Shown here: in pieces, positions 1-7,897 of the stretch
Position numbering within the stretch: the stretch's first letter is position 1
How the letters are laid out: each line of letters begins with the position of its first letter
NCBI RefSeq assembly: GCF_004342025.1
Contig: NZ_SLWN01000007.1
Coordinates: forward strand, 491,881 to 555,880
DNA length: 64,000 bases
Origin: Kribbella steppae
GTDB lineage: Bacteria > Actinomycetota > Actinomycetes > Propionibacteriales > Kribbellaceae
Direction: 5' to 3'
Notes under the pieces: generated by a model
Seen by the model: only the letters and a program-made list of their open reading frames with translations
The model's database searches: none
Told to the model about the DNA's origin: nothing
Made by a program: the position numbers and the translations under genes

Positions 1-37
1 CCGAACCGATCTGGTCGCAAGGGGCGACAGTGAGGGT

Positions 38-577
38 ATGGCTGACTGTGATTCCACAGACGCCGACCTCATCAACTCGATGTCCGAGCACGACGAGGCC
101 GCGCTTCGGCTGCTCTACGGCCGCCACGCCGCTTGGGTCTCCGCGCGGCTGAGGCGGCGGTGCGCTGACACCGACGTAGTCGCGGACGTCCTGCAAGACA
201 CCTTCGTCGCGGCTTGGAACGGCGCCGGCAAGTTCCGCGGCGATGGGGATGTCGCCGCCTGGTTGTGGGGGATAGCCATTCGTCGGCTGATCAGCCGCCT
301 CCGGCTGGCCGACGGCCGTGCCGCGAAGGCCCCGACGTGGAAGCTGTACGACGCTGTCGATGTCTCCGCGGAGGAAACTGCGCTGCTCACTGTCGAGTAC
401 TCCGATCTGGGCACCGCGCTGGCACGGCTGTCGCCCGAGCTACGCGTGGTACTGCAGGCAACGGTGTTGGACGGTCTGACCACCCGGGAGGCGGCGCGGG
501 CGCTCAACATTCCGCAAGGAACCGTCAAGACGCGGCTGGTACGAGCGCGCACGAGGCTGCGGGAGGAGCTCGCATGA
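38..577 (+). CDS. ECF-type RNA polymerase sigma factor
   Basis: 179 aa. It directs RNA polymerase core to a small regulon. A sigma region 2 is visible around residues 10-80 (VLQDTFVAAW, then a Trp-rich AAWLWGIAIRRL helix), and a region 4 helix-turn-helix lies near the C-terminus (LTTREAARALNIPQGTVKTR). The length is typical of ECF factors without extra domains. The ATG at 38 follows a GAGGGT ribosome site. The stop codon overlaps the ATG of the next gene (ATGA), which encodes a membrane protein with an HxxxCxxC motif, the usual sigma/anti-sigma pairing. The downstream ABC exporter is in the same operon and is a likely target or partner. Sigma identity is secure; the stimulus is unknown. Confidence 0.93.
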   Translation: MADCDSTDADLINSMSEHDEAALRLLYGRHAAWVSARLRRRCADTDVVADVLQDTFVAAWNGAGKFRGDGDVAAWLWGIAIRRLISRLRLADGRAAKAPTWKLYDAVDVSAEETALLTVEYSDLGTALARLSPELRVVLQATVLDGLTTREAARALNIPQGTVKTRLVRARTRLREELA

Positions 578-1407
578 CCCAGCGACCAAGGACCTGGCAC
601 GCCGACGAAGCAGAACTGCGAGCACTGGCAGACGGAGTCGCTGGACCAGCACTCGGCGCATCTGTCGAGTCCCACCTGATGCGGTGCGGAATCTGCCGTG
701 CGCGGATGAACGACCTCGTTGACGGCGACCTTTTGGACTCGGTGTGGACGGCGATCAGGGAGACCGTCGAAGCGCCTAAGCCGAGCGTGGTAGAGCGCCT
801 ACTACGGAGGTTTGGCGTCTCGGCCGAGTCCGGTCGCCTGCTGGTGGCGGTGCCTGCCATGCGGGGCGCATGGCTGATCGGCGCGACGGCGGCGCTGCTC
901 TTCGCCGGCGGCGCCGCGCTGTTCGCCAGCGGTTTCGGGCTCGCCCTGTTCTTGCTGGTTGCTCCGCTGGTACCGGTGATGGGTGTGGCGGCCGCGTACG
1001 GCGGTGACGCGGACCCGTCCCACGAGCTGGTCGTGACGACGCCGTACTCGGCCGGTCGGCTGCTGTTGCTGCGGACCGCTGCAGTCCTGGCCACGTCACT
1101 CCCGGTCGCTGCGCTGGTCGGATTGGCATTGCCGGGTCCGGCCTGGTTGGCGGTCGCCTGGCTGATCCCTGGCCTTGCGTTCGTGTCGTTGTCGTTGGCG
1201 GCGGCACCGTTCGTCGGTGCGACGTTCTCCAGTGGGGCGGTCGCGGCCACCTGGTCCGTCATCGCGATCGCGGTATCGAAGATCGGCGATCCGATGGATC
1301 TCGCCGGCCCAGCAGTTCAGGTCGGTTCGCTGGTGCTCTGCGCTGCCGCCGTCACGACCATACTCACGCACTTTCGGCTCTTCGATCTGCCAAGGGGGCA
1401 GACATGA
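574..1407 (+). CDS. Zinc-finger anti-sigma-like multi-pass membrane protein
   Basis: 277 aa. The N-terminal cytoplasmic part carries HLMRCGIC, giving the H34-x3-C38-x2-C41 pattern of zinc-binding anti-sigma (ZAS) domains. The rest is hydrophobic, with about six membrane segments. It starts at the ATG overlapping the sigma factor stop, so the two are translationally coupled. Inference: it binds and silences the sigma factor until a membrane signal arrives. The large multi-pass C-terminus is unusual for ZAS proteins, which mostly have one helix, and looks more like an ABC-2-type permease region. The protein could therefore join anti-sigma and transporter-partner roles. Its own stop overlaps the ATPase gene start. 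Confidence 0.72.
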   Translation: MTQRPRTWHADEAELRALADGVAGPALGASVESHLMRCGICRARMNDLVDGDLLDSVWTAIRETVEAPKPSVVERLLRRFGVSAESGRLLVAVPAMRGAWLIGATAALLFAGGAALFASGFGLALFLLVAPLVPVMGVAAAYGGDADPSHELVVTTPYSAGRLLLLRTAAVLATSLPVAALVGLALPGPAWLAVAWLIPGLAFVSLSLAAAPFVGATFSSGAVAATWSVIAIAVSKIGDPMDLAGPAVQVGSLVLCAAAVTTILTHFRLFDLPRGQT

Positions 1408-2273
1408 GTTCAGTCATTCTCACCGGACTTGGCAAACGGTACGGACGTGCTCCGGCGCTGACGGGTGTTGATCTCCGGCTGTCGTCGGGCGTGACCGGGC
1501 TGCTCGGACCGAATGGGGCGGGCAAGACCACGCTGCTACGGATCCTCGCGACCGCGCTTGCCGCGGATGAGGGACAGGTTCGGGTGCTCGGCCAGAATCC
1601 GGCCGACACCGCCGGGCGTCTCGCGATCCGGCGGCGGCTCGGCTACCTGCCGCAGGAGTCGGGCTTCCCGCGCGGCTTCACCGCATTCGGGTTCGTCGAC
1701 TACATGGCCATTCTCAAGGAATGGGGCGATCGCGCAGCCCGGCACGCCGAGGTACGGCGGGTCGTCGGTCTCGCCGATCTGTCGGCCGTCGCCACCAAAC
1801 GGGTGCACGCGCTGTCGGGTGGGCAGCGCCGTCGCGTGCTGCTGGCCCAGGCGCTGATCGGCCAGCCGGATCTGCTGGTGCTCGACGAGCCGACCACCGG
1901 ACTCGATCCCGCGCAGCGCGCCCGATTGCGCGACATCCTGTCGACGGCCGGGGAGACCGCCACCCTGGTGATCTCGACCCATCAAACCGAGGACGTTGCG
2001 GCCTTGTGCGAGCGGGTGATCGTGCTTGACCGGGGCCGTGTGCATTTCGACGGCTCCGTCGAGGGCCTGATCAGCTCGGCCTCCGGACGGGTCTGGCTGG
2101 CAACCGACAGGCATCCGGACGCCCAGCACGCATGGCGGATCGGAAGCGGTCGGTGGCGCAACGTCGGTGATCCACCGGCGGGATGCGAGGTGGTCGACCC
2201 GACGCTCGAGGACGCATACCTGCTGCTGGTCGGCGACCGTGCGCGGGCGACGGAGAAGGAGGCAGTCGCATGA
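1404..2273 (+). CDS. ABC transporter ATP-binding protein
   Basis: 289 aa, cytoplasmic ATPase of an ABC-2 type exporter. Walker A is GPNGAGKTT at residues 35-43. The signature LSGGQRRR and Walker B LLVLDEP follow at normal spacing, with the switch histidine in VISTHQTED. The C-terminal 70 residues form a DUF4162-like tail with LEDAYL near the end. The gene overlaps the previous and next genes by ATGA junctions, so stoichiometric expression with the two membrane proteins downstream is expected. The substrate cannot be read from the sequence; such CcmA/NatA-type ATPases export peptides, lipids or drugs. Confidence 0.92.
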   Translation: MSSVILTGLGKRYGRAPALTGVDLRLSSGVTGLLGPNGAGKTTLLRILATALAADEGQVRVLGQNPADTAGRLAIRRRLGYLPQESGFPRGFTAFGFVDYMAILKEWGDRAARHAEVRRVVGLADLSAVATKRVHALSGGQRRRVLLAQALIGQPDLLVLDEPTTGLDPAQRARLRDILSTAGETATLVISTHQTEDVAALCERVIVLDRGRVHFDGSVEGLISSASGRVWLATDRHPDAQHAWRIGSGRWRNVGDPPAGCEVVDPTLEDAYLLLVGDRARATEKEAVA

Positions 2274-3127
2274 GCTCCACGATGGTTCCGCTGACCACCG
2301 AGCCGGCCGCGCCGCCGAGGTCAACCCTGGCGGCCCTTGCGCGTGCCGACGCCCGCCGGTTTGCCCGGCACCCACTGTTTCTGTTCGGTGTCGCGGTGTG
2401 CCTTCTCCTTCTGGCATCCGTCGCCATCGGTGGCGATCCGGCGCCGCTCGAGAGCACTGTCGCGCCCGCGTTCTTCCTCGGAGTGTTCGGGTTCGTCGTA
2501 GCCCATCGGCTGACGACTTCCCTGCGTCGCACCCCTGACCTCGCCGAGATTGCGCCGGTCGACGAGCGCAGACGCACTATCTCGCTCTGCCTGGCCTGCC
2601 TGGTGCCAACGGGTGTTGCAGTGGCGATGATGGCGGGGTCGCTCGTCGCCGCCGCCGTCTGGCCGCCGGTCGCGATCCCGGCAGGAGACCCGGTGTCGTG
2701 GTTCGGTCACGAGCCGGCAGTCGACATCTTGGCCGCACTTGTGGAGGGCGGCCCGGTGGCCGCGCTAGGCGGATCGCTGCTCGGTGTGGCCGTGGCCCGG
2801 TGGGCGCCGTTCCGCGGTTCTGCGCTGCTCGCGCTTGTGGTGCTCGTGGTGGGTACCGCAGTGGCCGATGGGTGGACCTCCGGCTGGGCAGCCATCGCGC
2901 CCTACCAGGTCTTCAGTGACTCATTGGTCGTCGACGGACAGCTACGGTCTTCCTGGTTGGCGGAGTGGCTATCACCTCGCTGGCACCTGGCGTATTCCCT
3001 GTGCCTCTGCGGCCTCGCGGTCGTCGCGGCGCTGCTGCGGGACGGTACCGGTCGGCGGCAACTGCTTGCTGTCTCGGCCGCGCTCACAGTCGCGGCGGCC
3101 GGCGCGCTGTTGCTCGCTGTCCGATGA
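2270..3127 (+). CDS. ABC exporter membrane subunit (ABC-2-like)
   Basis: 285 aa. It starts at the ATG overlapping the ATPase stop. The N-terminal 30 residues are cytoplasmic; about six hydrophobic segments follow (for example LFLFGVAVCLLLLASVAI and ALLALVVLVVGTAVADG). Its position after the ATPase and its topology suggest the permease half of the exporter. It does not show the classical ABC-2 signature clearly, so the family assignment is by context. It is coupled by ATGA to the next membrane gene, suggesting a heteromeric permease. Confidence 0.7.
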   Translation: MSSTMVPLTTEPAAPPRSTLAALARADARRFARHPLFLFGVAVCLLLLASVAIGGDPAPLESTVAPAFFLGVFGFVVAHRLTTSLRRTPDLAEIAPVDERRRTISLCLACLVPTGVAVAMMAGSLVAAAVWPPVAIPAGDPVSWFGHEPAVDILAALVEGGPVAALGGSLLGVAVARWAPFRGSALLALVVLVVGTAVADGWTSGWAAIAPYQVFSDSLVVDGQLRSSWLAEWLSPRWHLAYSLCLCGLAVVAALLRDGTGRRQLLAVSAALTVAAAGALLLAVR

Positions 3128-3813
3128 CCAGCTTGGTACGACGGCACGCAACCACGCTGCCCCGTGTGTTGCTGCAGACGCCCTGGCCGATGGTTCTGCT
3201 CGCCGTGATGTCGGCCGGATTGGTGGCCCTGCTGTCGATAGCACGTCCGTCGAGCGCCGTTCCGCTCTTCGTGGTTCATCTGGCGGCAGTGGCGCTCGCC
3301 TCGGGAGCGGCGTACCTGCTTGACGACGCTGCGATCGCGGTCACGGCCGCCACGCCTCAGAGGCTCTGGCGCCGACGGGCGCCCACCCTGTTTGCCGGAC
3401 TGGCAGTGGTCGGAGCGGCTTGGACGGTCATTGTCGTACTGCTGAACCAGCAGTCTCCGACACCATCAACCTCGGCCCTCACGATCGAGGTCGCGGCGCT
3501 GGTCTCGGTGGCCGTGGCGGCGGCCGCCGTGGCTGCCCGCAGGGGTGAGCCGGAGCCGGGGAATCTGGTGGCGCCTGCGATCGTGCTGCTGGGGGTCGGC
3601 GCACTGATCGCTCAACCAGCGCTGAATATCACACTGTTCATGAGTGGCCCGGGCGATCCCCACCGCCGGGTGTGGTGGGTCGGCATCGCGGTCGCCGCGA
3701 CGATCGTGCTGCTCATCGCGTCGCGTGATCCGGCAACTCGGCCGAGCCGGCGGCCGGCCGACCCGCGTGGACTGTCAAAACGGCCCTCGGACCGGCGGGA
3801 CCCACTTGGATAA
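3124..3813 (+). CDS. Integral membrane protein, last gene of the exporter operon
   Basis: 229 aa with about six predicted membrane helices and a basic C-terminal tail (RRPADPRGLSKRPSD). The ATG overlaps the previous stop. It is shorter than, but similar in style to, the preceding subunit and is probably a second permease subunit. No conserved motif was recognised. A 33-codon gene fragment on the opposite strand (3775-3876) overlaps its 3' end, marking the edge of the gene-poor scar that follows. Confidence 0.6.
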   Translation: MTSLVRRHATTLPRVLLQTPWPMVLLAVMSAGLVALLSIARPSSAVPLFVVHLAAVALASGAAYLLDDAAIAVTAATPQRLWRRRAPTLFAGLAVVGAAWTVIVVLLNQQSPTPSTSALTIEVAALVSVAVAAAAVAARRGEPEPGNLVAPAIVLLGVGALIAQPALNITLFMSGPGDPHRRVWWVGIAVAATIVLLIASRDPATRPSRRPADPRGLSKRPSDRRDPLG

Positions 3814-3876
3814 CGATCGAGCCTTGCTGACGTCGGCCCCACGCACCATGACCGCCTCGATGGGGACCTCGTCCAT
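3775..3876 (-). pseudogene. Truncated 5' end of an unidentified gene
   Basis: A 33-codon reading frame starts with ATG at 3876 after a good ribosome site (GGGAG, 7 bases upstream). The peptide begins MDEVPIEAVMVRGADVSKAR and stops at 3775 inside the tail of the exporter operon. The first 25 codons have normal high-GC usage, and a 12-bp palindrome (3923-3934) sits where an operator would be. This looks like the start of a once longer gene cut off by a rearrangement. It might instead be a real micropeptide. I do not recognise the family. Confidence 0.3.
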
Positions 3877-3922
3877 GACGAAACTCCCAGGTCACAGGAG
3901 CGCCCACGCCAGCGCCTCAAGA

Positions 3923-3934
3923 TAACGATCGTTA
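3923..3934. promoter_or_regulatory. Palindrome TAACGATCGTTA, TetR-operator-like
   Basis: A perfect 12-bp palindrome 46 bp upstream of the truncated minus-strand gene start at 3876 and just before the integrase fragment at 3945. The core ATAACGATCG recurs at 3810-3819, within the gene fragment. AT-rich palindromes of this shape are common TetR-family operators. No TetR gene is adjacent, which fits a region that has lost genes. Confidence 0.4.
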
Positions 3935-3944
3935 GTCGCCGAAC

Positions 3945-4155
3945 GTGGCGCCTGCGGGACGGGTGCGGGAGACTGCCTCGATGGCTCCTCTGGCCCTAAG
4001 TGACGTCGGCCCGTTGACCTGTCGTAGCTACGGCTTCGACCTGTTGCGGTGGTTCCGCCAGCTGTGGGAACTGAGGGTCGGTTGGGACCAGGCGACGTCC
4101 TCCCAGGTCGCCGTCCTGGTCGGCTGGATGCGGTCGTCGCCGAATCCTCCAGAAC
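3945..4155 (+). pseudogene. Remnant of a tyrosine recombinase (phage-type integrase), N-terminal SAM-like domain
   Basis: The translation contains LTCRSYGFDLLRWFRQLWEL followed by VGWDQATSSQVAVLVGWMR. This matches, from memory, the core-binding N-terminal domain of actinobacterial site-specific integrases (pattern: T-x-RSY-x-x-DLLRWxRFL...W-x-xAT). After about residue 70 the similarity ends in a Pro-rich breakpoint. None of the catalytic domain (R...HxxR...Y) follows in any frame before the DinB gene. It is a dead fragment that marks former mobile DNA. The exact limits are uncertain. Confidence 0.55.
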
Positions 4156-4290
4156 TGCAGGCCACTGGGGCGGGGTTAGCCTCCGACAAGCGAGCCTTTC
4201 ACCGAGCCACTTGTCTGAGACGGTGCTGGCTGGCCGTGGGCCAAGGACATCTCGCGGCCGTCCGGCGGGTCGTGTCCAGTTTGGGAACGC
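4156..4290. other. Non-coding or decayed DNA between integrase fragment and DinB gene
   Basis: No reading frame with convincing codon usage on either strand. It is probably the other side of the deletion that removed most of the integrase. No clear hairpin was seen. Confidence 0.4.
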
Positions 4291-4818
4291 CTATCGGGCG
4301 CTGCGTACGGATAGCGGATCGGTTAAGAGGTCCAAATGGCCGACATGGCATGCGGTCTCTTCCAGCATGTGCACCATCACCCAGCGAAGCGTCACGGGAC
4401 CCTTGCCGAATGATGGCCGGGGCGCGGCCGTGTCGAGGCTAGGAAGTTGACTTGCGACGCCGCGGCTGCGCGAGCACGCGGCACGGTAGAGCTCGACGAT
4501 CTCCCCGACGGTGTCGTCGGCCGCGGACTTGAGGTCCCACTCCGGCTGCGTGTCGAACGGCGCGGACGCCCAGGGCTCAGGCAGATCACCGCCGCCGACG
4601 CGCGCGATGAACCAGTGGTCCTCCATGTGCGCGAGATGCTTCACCACAGCGCCTGGTGTCAGATTGGTTGCCGGCAGGGACTTGGTTCGGGCCTGCTCGT
4701 CCGTCAGCCTCCCGAATCGGGTGAGCACCCGATGACGATACTGATCAAGAAACTGGCTGAGGGTGGTTCGCTCGTCAGCGTCGAGGTCGGGGTAGAACTG
4801 TGCTTCGTCCACGGACAT
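4291..4818 (-). CDS. DinB/DUF664 family protein
   Basis: 175 aa. It is a four-helix-bundle protein of the DinB/mycothiol-S-transferase superfamily. The sequence shows the typical N-terminus with ERTTLSQFLDQYRHRVL. The expected metal-site histidines are present: VVKHLAHMEDHWF in the second helix and MLEETACHVGHLDLL near the C-terminus (pattern H-x3-H). Such actinobacterial enzymes are thiol- or metal-dependent transferases, often mycothiol-linked. Its substrate is unknown. It stands alone in a gene-poor region with no operon partners. Confidence 0.82.
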   Translation of the reverse strand: MSVDEAQFYPDLDADERTTLSQFLDQYRHRVLTRFGRLTDEQARTKSLPATNLTPGAVVKHLAHMEDHWFIARVGGGDLPEPWASAPFDTQPEWDLKSAADDTVGEIVELYRAACSRSRGVASQLPSLDTAAPRPSFGKGPVTLRWVMVHMLEETACHVGHLDLLTDPLSVRSAR

Positions 4819-5625
4819 CTAGGCGTTGATCCTTCCGTGATGGTTCTGGGTGGCAGCGCCGGGAATTGGACGCGGTTGGTCTTAACGTATGGCAGGCCGA
4901 GCTCGGCGTTCGTTGCCAGGCCGCTCGCCAACTGACCCGAAGGCATCCCAGCGGAACGATTTACCCGTCTGTCCGGCGGTGGATCCTCTTGCGGGCAGCT
5001 GTTGATCATGGAGTGCCACGGCAACGTCCGCGAGTACAACGTGGCATGAGGACTGATCATGAACGGTCTCGACCCCGACGACAACGACGCCGACCGGATC
5101 AACGGCATCCTCAGTCGCTGTCTCGTCTCGGCAGCGCCGCCGAGGGAAGCACCGCGCCCCTTGATTAGTGCAGAGAATCTTCGCGCCGACCTTGATGTCC
5201 TTCGCCCAGAACGGCGGCAGCAGCCTGTTGACCGGACTAAGCGCTGAGTCTCCGGGTGGGATCGCCGCCGCCGACGGGTCGGATGCAGACACCGGCTTGC
5301 CGGAGCAACGATGGGAGTCTCGATGCCATCAGCGCAGGTGAGGGTGAGCTGGTACGGATTCGCCTGTCATCACGGGGAGGGCTTGAGGGTCGCCGCTCGA
5401 CGGTCGGCTTGCCCCACGCGCCGCTCTGGAGGTCAGAGCGTCTTCAGGAGGTCCAGCGTCTTCGTCCAGCCCTGCAGGAGAGCTGCTTCGTTGGCTGGTC
5501 TGGTACCGCCCAGGGCCAGCGGTCGCTGGACCACCGGGTGGAGAACGCTCGTTCCGTGGGGTGTGTAGGGCGGGCCAGAACCGGCCGCCGAGACGGCCGG
5601 TTCTGTCGGTCCCTGTGGGTGTGGA
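4819..5625. other. Gene-poor stretch with one short coding-like fragment
   Basis: No complete gene is convincing over about 800 bp. From 5059 a plus-strand frame opens with ATG and 26 codons of typical GC-rich usage (MNGLDPDDNDADRINGIL...). The codon usage then changes abruptly after about 5136, suggesting a truncated gene. A strong hairpin at 5577-5604 ends the stretch. Together with the integrase remnant this marks a decayed, formerly mobile or rearranged segment. Confidence 0.45.
5577..5604 (-). terminator. Hairpin downstream of the small secreted protein gene
   Basis: Perfect 11-bp arms AGAACCGGCCG / CGGCCGGTTCT with a 6-base loop. It lies 21 bp beyond the stop of the minus-strand gene at 5626. 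There is no strong T-run, as is common for GC-rich actinobacterial terminators. Confidence 0.6.
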
Positions 5626-5919
5626 TCAACAGTCCCGGTGGAGGTCTTTGACGATCCACTGAGCGGGTGCGCCCAAGAGCACCGCGCTCTTCGCGGGGAC
5701 ACACTGGAGAACGGCCTCGATACCCGGTTGCGCGACTGAGATCAGCGTGTCCTGGGAGGTGCAGTTCCCCCAGTACACCAAGCCGTCGCCGGCGAAGTGG
5801 TAAGTCCCACAGGGAATGATGTCGTTCGCCTGGGCGCTCGGCGCAGCCTGGATCAGCGCGCCACCACCCGCCATCACGGCGGCGGCCAGGCCACTCCCCA
5901 CGCGTACTGCGATGCTCAT
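5626..5919 (-). CDS. Small secreted cysteine-containing protein
   Basis: 97 aa. The ATG at 5919 has an excellent ribosome site (GGAGG, 4-5 bases upstream). Residues 1-31 form a signal peptide (basic start, hydrophobic core, AQA cleavage site). The mature part of about 66 residues has four cysteines (C37, C53, C73, C97), suggesting two disulfide bonds, and ends in a cysteine. No family was recognised. The gene is followed by a strong hairpin. Secreted disulfide-rich mini-proteins of this size in actinomycetes can be enzyme inhibitors, cell-wall or antimicrobial factors, but nothing here decides between these. Confidence 0.7.
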   Translation of the reverse strand: MSIAVRVGSGLAAAVMAGGGALIQAAPSAQANDIIPCGTYHFAGDGLVYWGNCTSQDTLISVAQPGIEAVLQCVPAKSAVLLGAPAQWIVKDLHRDC

Positions 5920-6057
5920 GTGTCCTCCACAAGATCGGTGACAAGATCGGGATTCAGCAGCAGTAGTTACGCAGGACCTCGCCACTTGGTTCGACCAACC
6001 GTTGCGGGGAGTGGACCCTCGGCGGCGGGCTTCGCCGGGACGATTCATGATGGGGGG

Positions 6058-6813
6058 ATGCGAGTTCACCTCTCCGAGCGAGCCCGTACGGCGGTGGTCG
6101 TGGGGGCCGCGGCCGTTCCCGCTCTGGTGTGCGCGGCCATCGTGCCGTTCCGGATGCGGATCGAGAACACGAACGCCGCCTTGGCGCTGGTCCTGGTCGT
6201 CATCGCGGCGGCGGCGACCGGCGTGCGCTGGGCAGGCATCGTCGCGGCCTTGTCCGGCACGGTGTGCTGGGCCTTCTTCCTCACTCAGCCGTACCAGCAG
6301 ATGACCATCACCGACCGCGCCGACATCGAGACTGCAGTGCTGCTCACGTTGGTCACCCTCGCGGTCGCGGAGATTCTCTGGGGGCGGCGTCACCAGGCCC
6401 GCGCCAGCCAGCAACAGGATTACCTCGGCGGCGTCCTCCGGACCGCGGGCATCGTCGCCGCCGGTAGCTCACACACCGAGGGCGTGATCGAGCACGTCGC
6501 GGACCAACTCGTCGAGTTGCTCGGCATCGACGACTGCTACTTCGACAGCGACACTCGCGACGCTGCCCCGGCCGCGATCGTCCGCGACGGCACCGTCGTA
6601 CGCCGCGGCCGCGATCTCGAGGTCGAGCGGTTCGGGCTGCCCACCGACTGCGAGATCGAACTGCGAGTGCACCACGACGGCATCACCCGCGGCCGTTTCC
6701 TGCTCGTCGCATCGACCCGGGTGGCCCGTCCGTCCGTCGCACAGAGACAGGTCGCGGTCGCCCTGGCGGACCAGGTCGGTGCCGCCCTGGCGACGCACGA
6801 CAGATCTTGGTGA
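6058..6813 (+). CDS. DUF4118 membrane protein with GAF-like C-terminus
   Basis: 251 aa. Residues about 10-105 contain four close membrane helices like the DUF4118 domain of KdpD-type sensor kinases (short loops, LTQPYQQMTITDRADIETAVLL). The following 140 residues (YLGGVLRTAGIVAAGS...) resemble a GAF/cytoplasmic sensory domain with alternating helices and strands. No histidine-kinase DHp or ATPase domain follows, so it is a sensor lacking its output. The start is the ATG at 6058; upstream ATGs are out of frame. The divergent neighbour is the small secreted protein and the next gene is a CDF transporter. Confidence 0.65.
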   Translation: MRVHLSERARTAVVVGAAAVPALVCAAIVPFRMRIENTNAALALVLVVIAAAATGVRWAGIVAALSGTVCWAFFLTQPYQQMTITDRADIETAVLLTLVTLAVAEILWGRRHQARASQQQDYLGGVLRTAGIVAAGSSHTEGVIEHVADQLVELLGIDDCYFDSDTRDAAPAAIVRDGTVVRRGRDLEVERFGLPTDCEIELRVHHDGITRGRFLLVASTRVARPSVAQRQVAVALADQVGAALATHDRSW

Positions 6814-6856
6814 TCTGCTCCTGAGCTCACGGTGGATCGAGGCTTAGTGTCGTGGG

Positions 6857-7852
6857 GTGAGCACACGCAACGACACCGCTGCGGCGACCGGAGGCGAGAG
6901 TCTGCTGACTGTCGTCGTCGCGTTGAGTGCGAACTTCTTGATCGCCGTTGCCAAGACGATTGTCGCCGTGATCACCGGCTCCGCCTCGATGATGGCGGAG
7001 GCGGCACACTCCTGGGCGGACACCGGAAACGAGATCTTCCTCCTCGTCGGTGAACGCAAGGCCAGGAAGCCCGCCGACCCGGCTCACCCGCTCGGATACG
7101 GGCGAGTCGGCTACATCTGGTCGATGTTCGCCGCGTTCGGATTGTTCACGGTGGGCGCGGCCGTCTCCGTCTGGCACGGGATCCAGTCGCTGCGCGGTGG
7201 CGAGGCCGACGGTACGTCGTACGGGTGGGCGTACGCCGTACTCGCGATCGCCTTCGTCCTGGAAGGCATCTCGTTCCTGCAGGCGCTGCGGCAGACGAGG
7301 ACCGGCGCGACCCAACGGCGCCTCACGCCGTTGCGCTACATCCGGGTCACCTCGAACCCGATGCTGCGCGCGGTGTTCGCCGAGGACCTGGCGGCGCTGA
7401 TCGGCCTCACGATCGCGGCGATCGCGATCGCACTGCATCAGCTCACCGGAGATCCCGTCTGGGACGCGATCGGCTCGATCGTAGTCGGTGTCCTGCTCGG
7501 CTGCGTCGCGCTGTTCCTGATCGGAAGGAACATGGACTTCCTCACCGGTGAGGCAGTGACTCCGCTTGCTCGTAACCGCGCGCTCCGGGCATTGCTGGAC
7601 CACGAGGAGATCGAGCGGGTGAGCTTCCTACACATGGAGTGGGTTGGTGCCGACCGGATCTTCCTGGTTGCCGCGGTCGACGTGGCCGGCAACGCCCCCG
7701 AGTCCGATGTCGCGGCGCGACTCAACTCCGTCGAGGACGCCCTCCACGCCCGCCCCGAGATCGAACGCGCCGTCCTCACCCTCACTCGCCCCGGCGACAC
7801 CACAAACCTCAGCCCCGACCCACTGCCACCTTGGTACGTCGAACACCCCTGA
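6857..7852 (+). CDS. Cation diffusion facilitator (CDF) family metal transporter
   Basis: 331 aa. It is an inner-membrane metal/proton antiporter of the CDF family. The second membrane helix holds SASMMAEAAHSWADTGNE, with the HxxxD metal-site pattern. HPLGYGRVGYIWSMFAAFG follows as the family hallmark loop. The fifth helix carries AEDLAALIGL. The C-terminal ~90 residues form the cytoplasmic ferredoxin-like dimerisation domain. It starts at GTG 6857. The substrate (Zn, Co, Fe or Mn) cannot be fixed by eye, and no metal regulator is adjacent. Confidence 0.9.
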   Translation: MSTRNDTAAATGGESLLTVVVALSANFLIAVAKTIVAVITGSASMMAEAAHSWADTGNEIFLLVGERKARKPADPAHPLGYGRVGYIWSMFAAFGLFTVGAAVSVWHGIQSLRGGEADGTSYGWAYAVLAIAFVLEGISFLQALRQTRTGATQRRLTPLRYIRVTSNPMLRAVFAEDLAALIGLTIAAIAIALHQLTGDPVWDAIGSIVVGVLLGCVALFLIGRNMDFLTGEAVTPLARNRALRALLDHEEIERVSFLHMEWVGADRIFLVAAVDVAGNAPESDVAARLNSVEDALHARPEIERAVLTLTRPGDTTNLSPDPLPPWYVEHP

Positions 7853-7897
7853 CCGCCGTCACAACGCCGTACGGGCACTGGTGGGGCGGGGTTCGAA

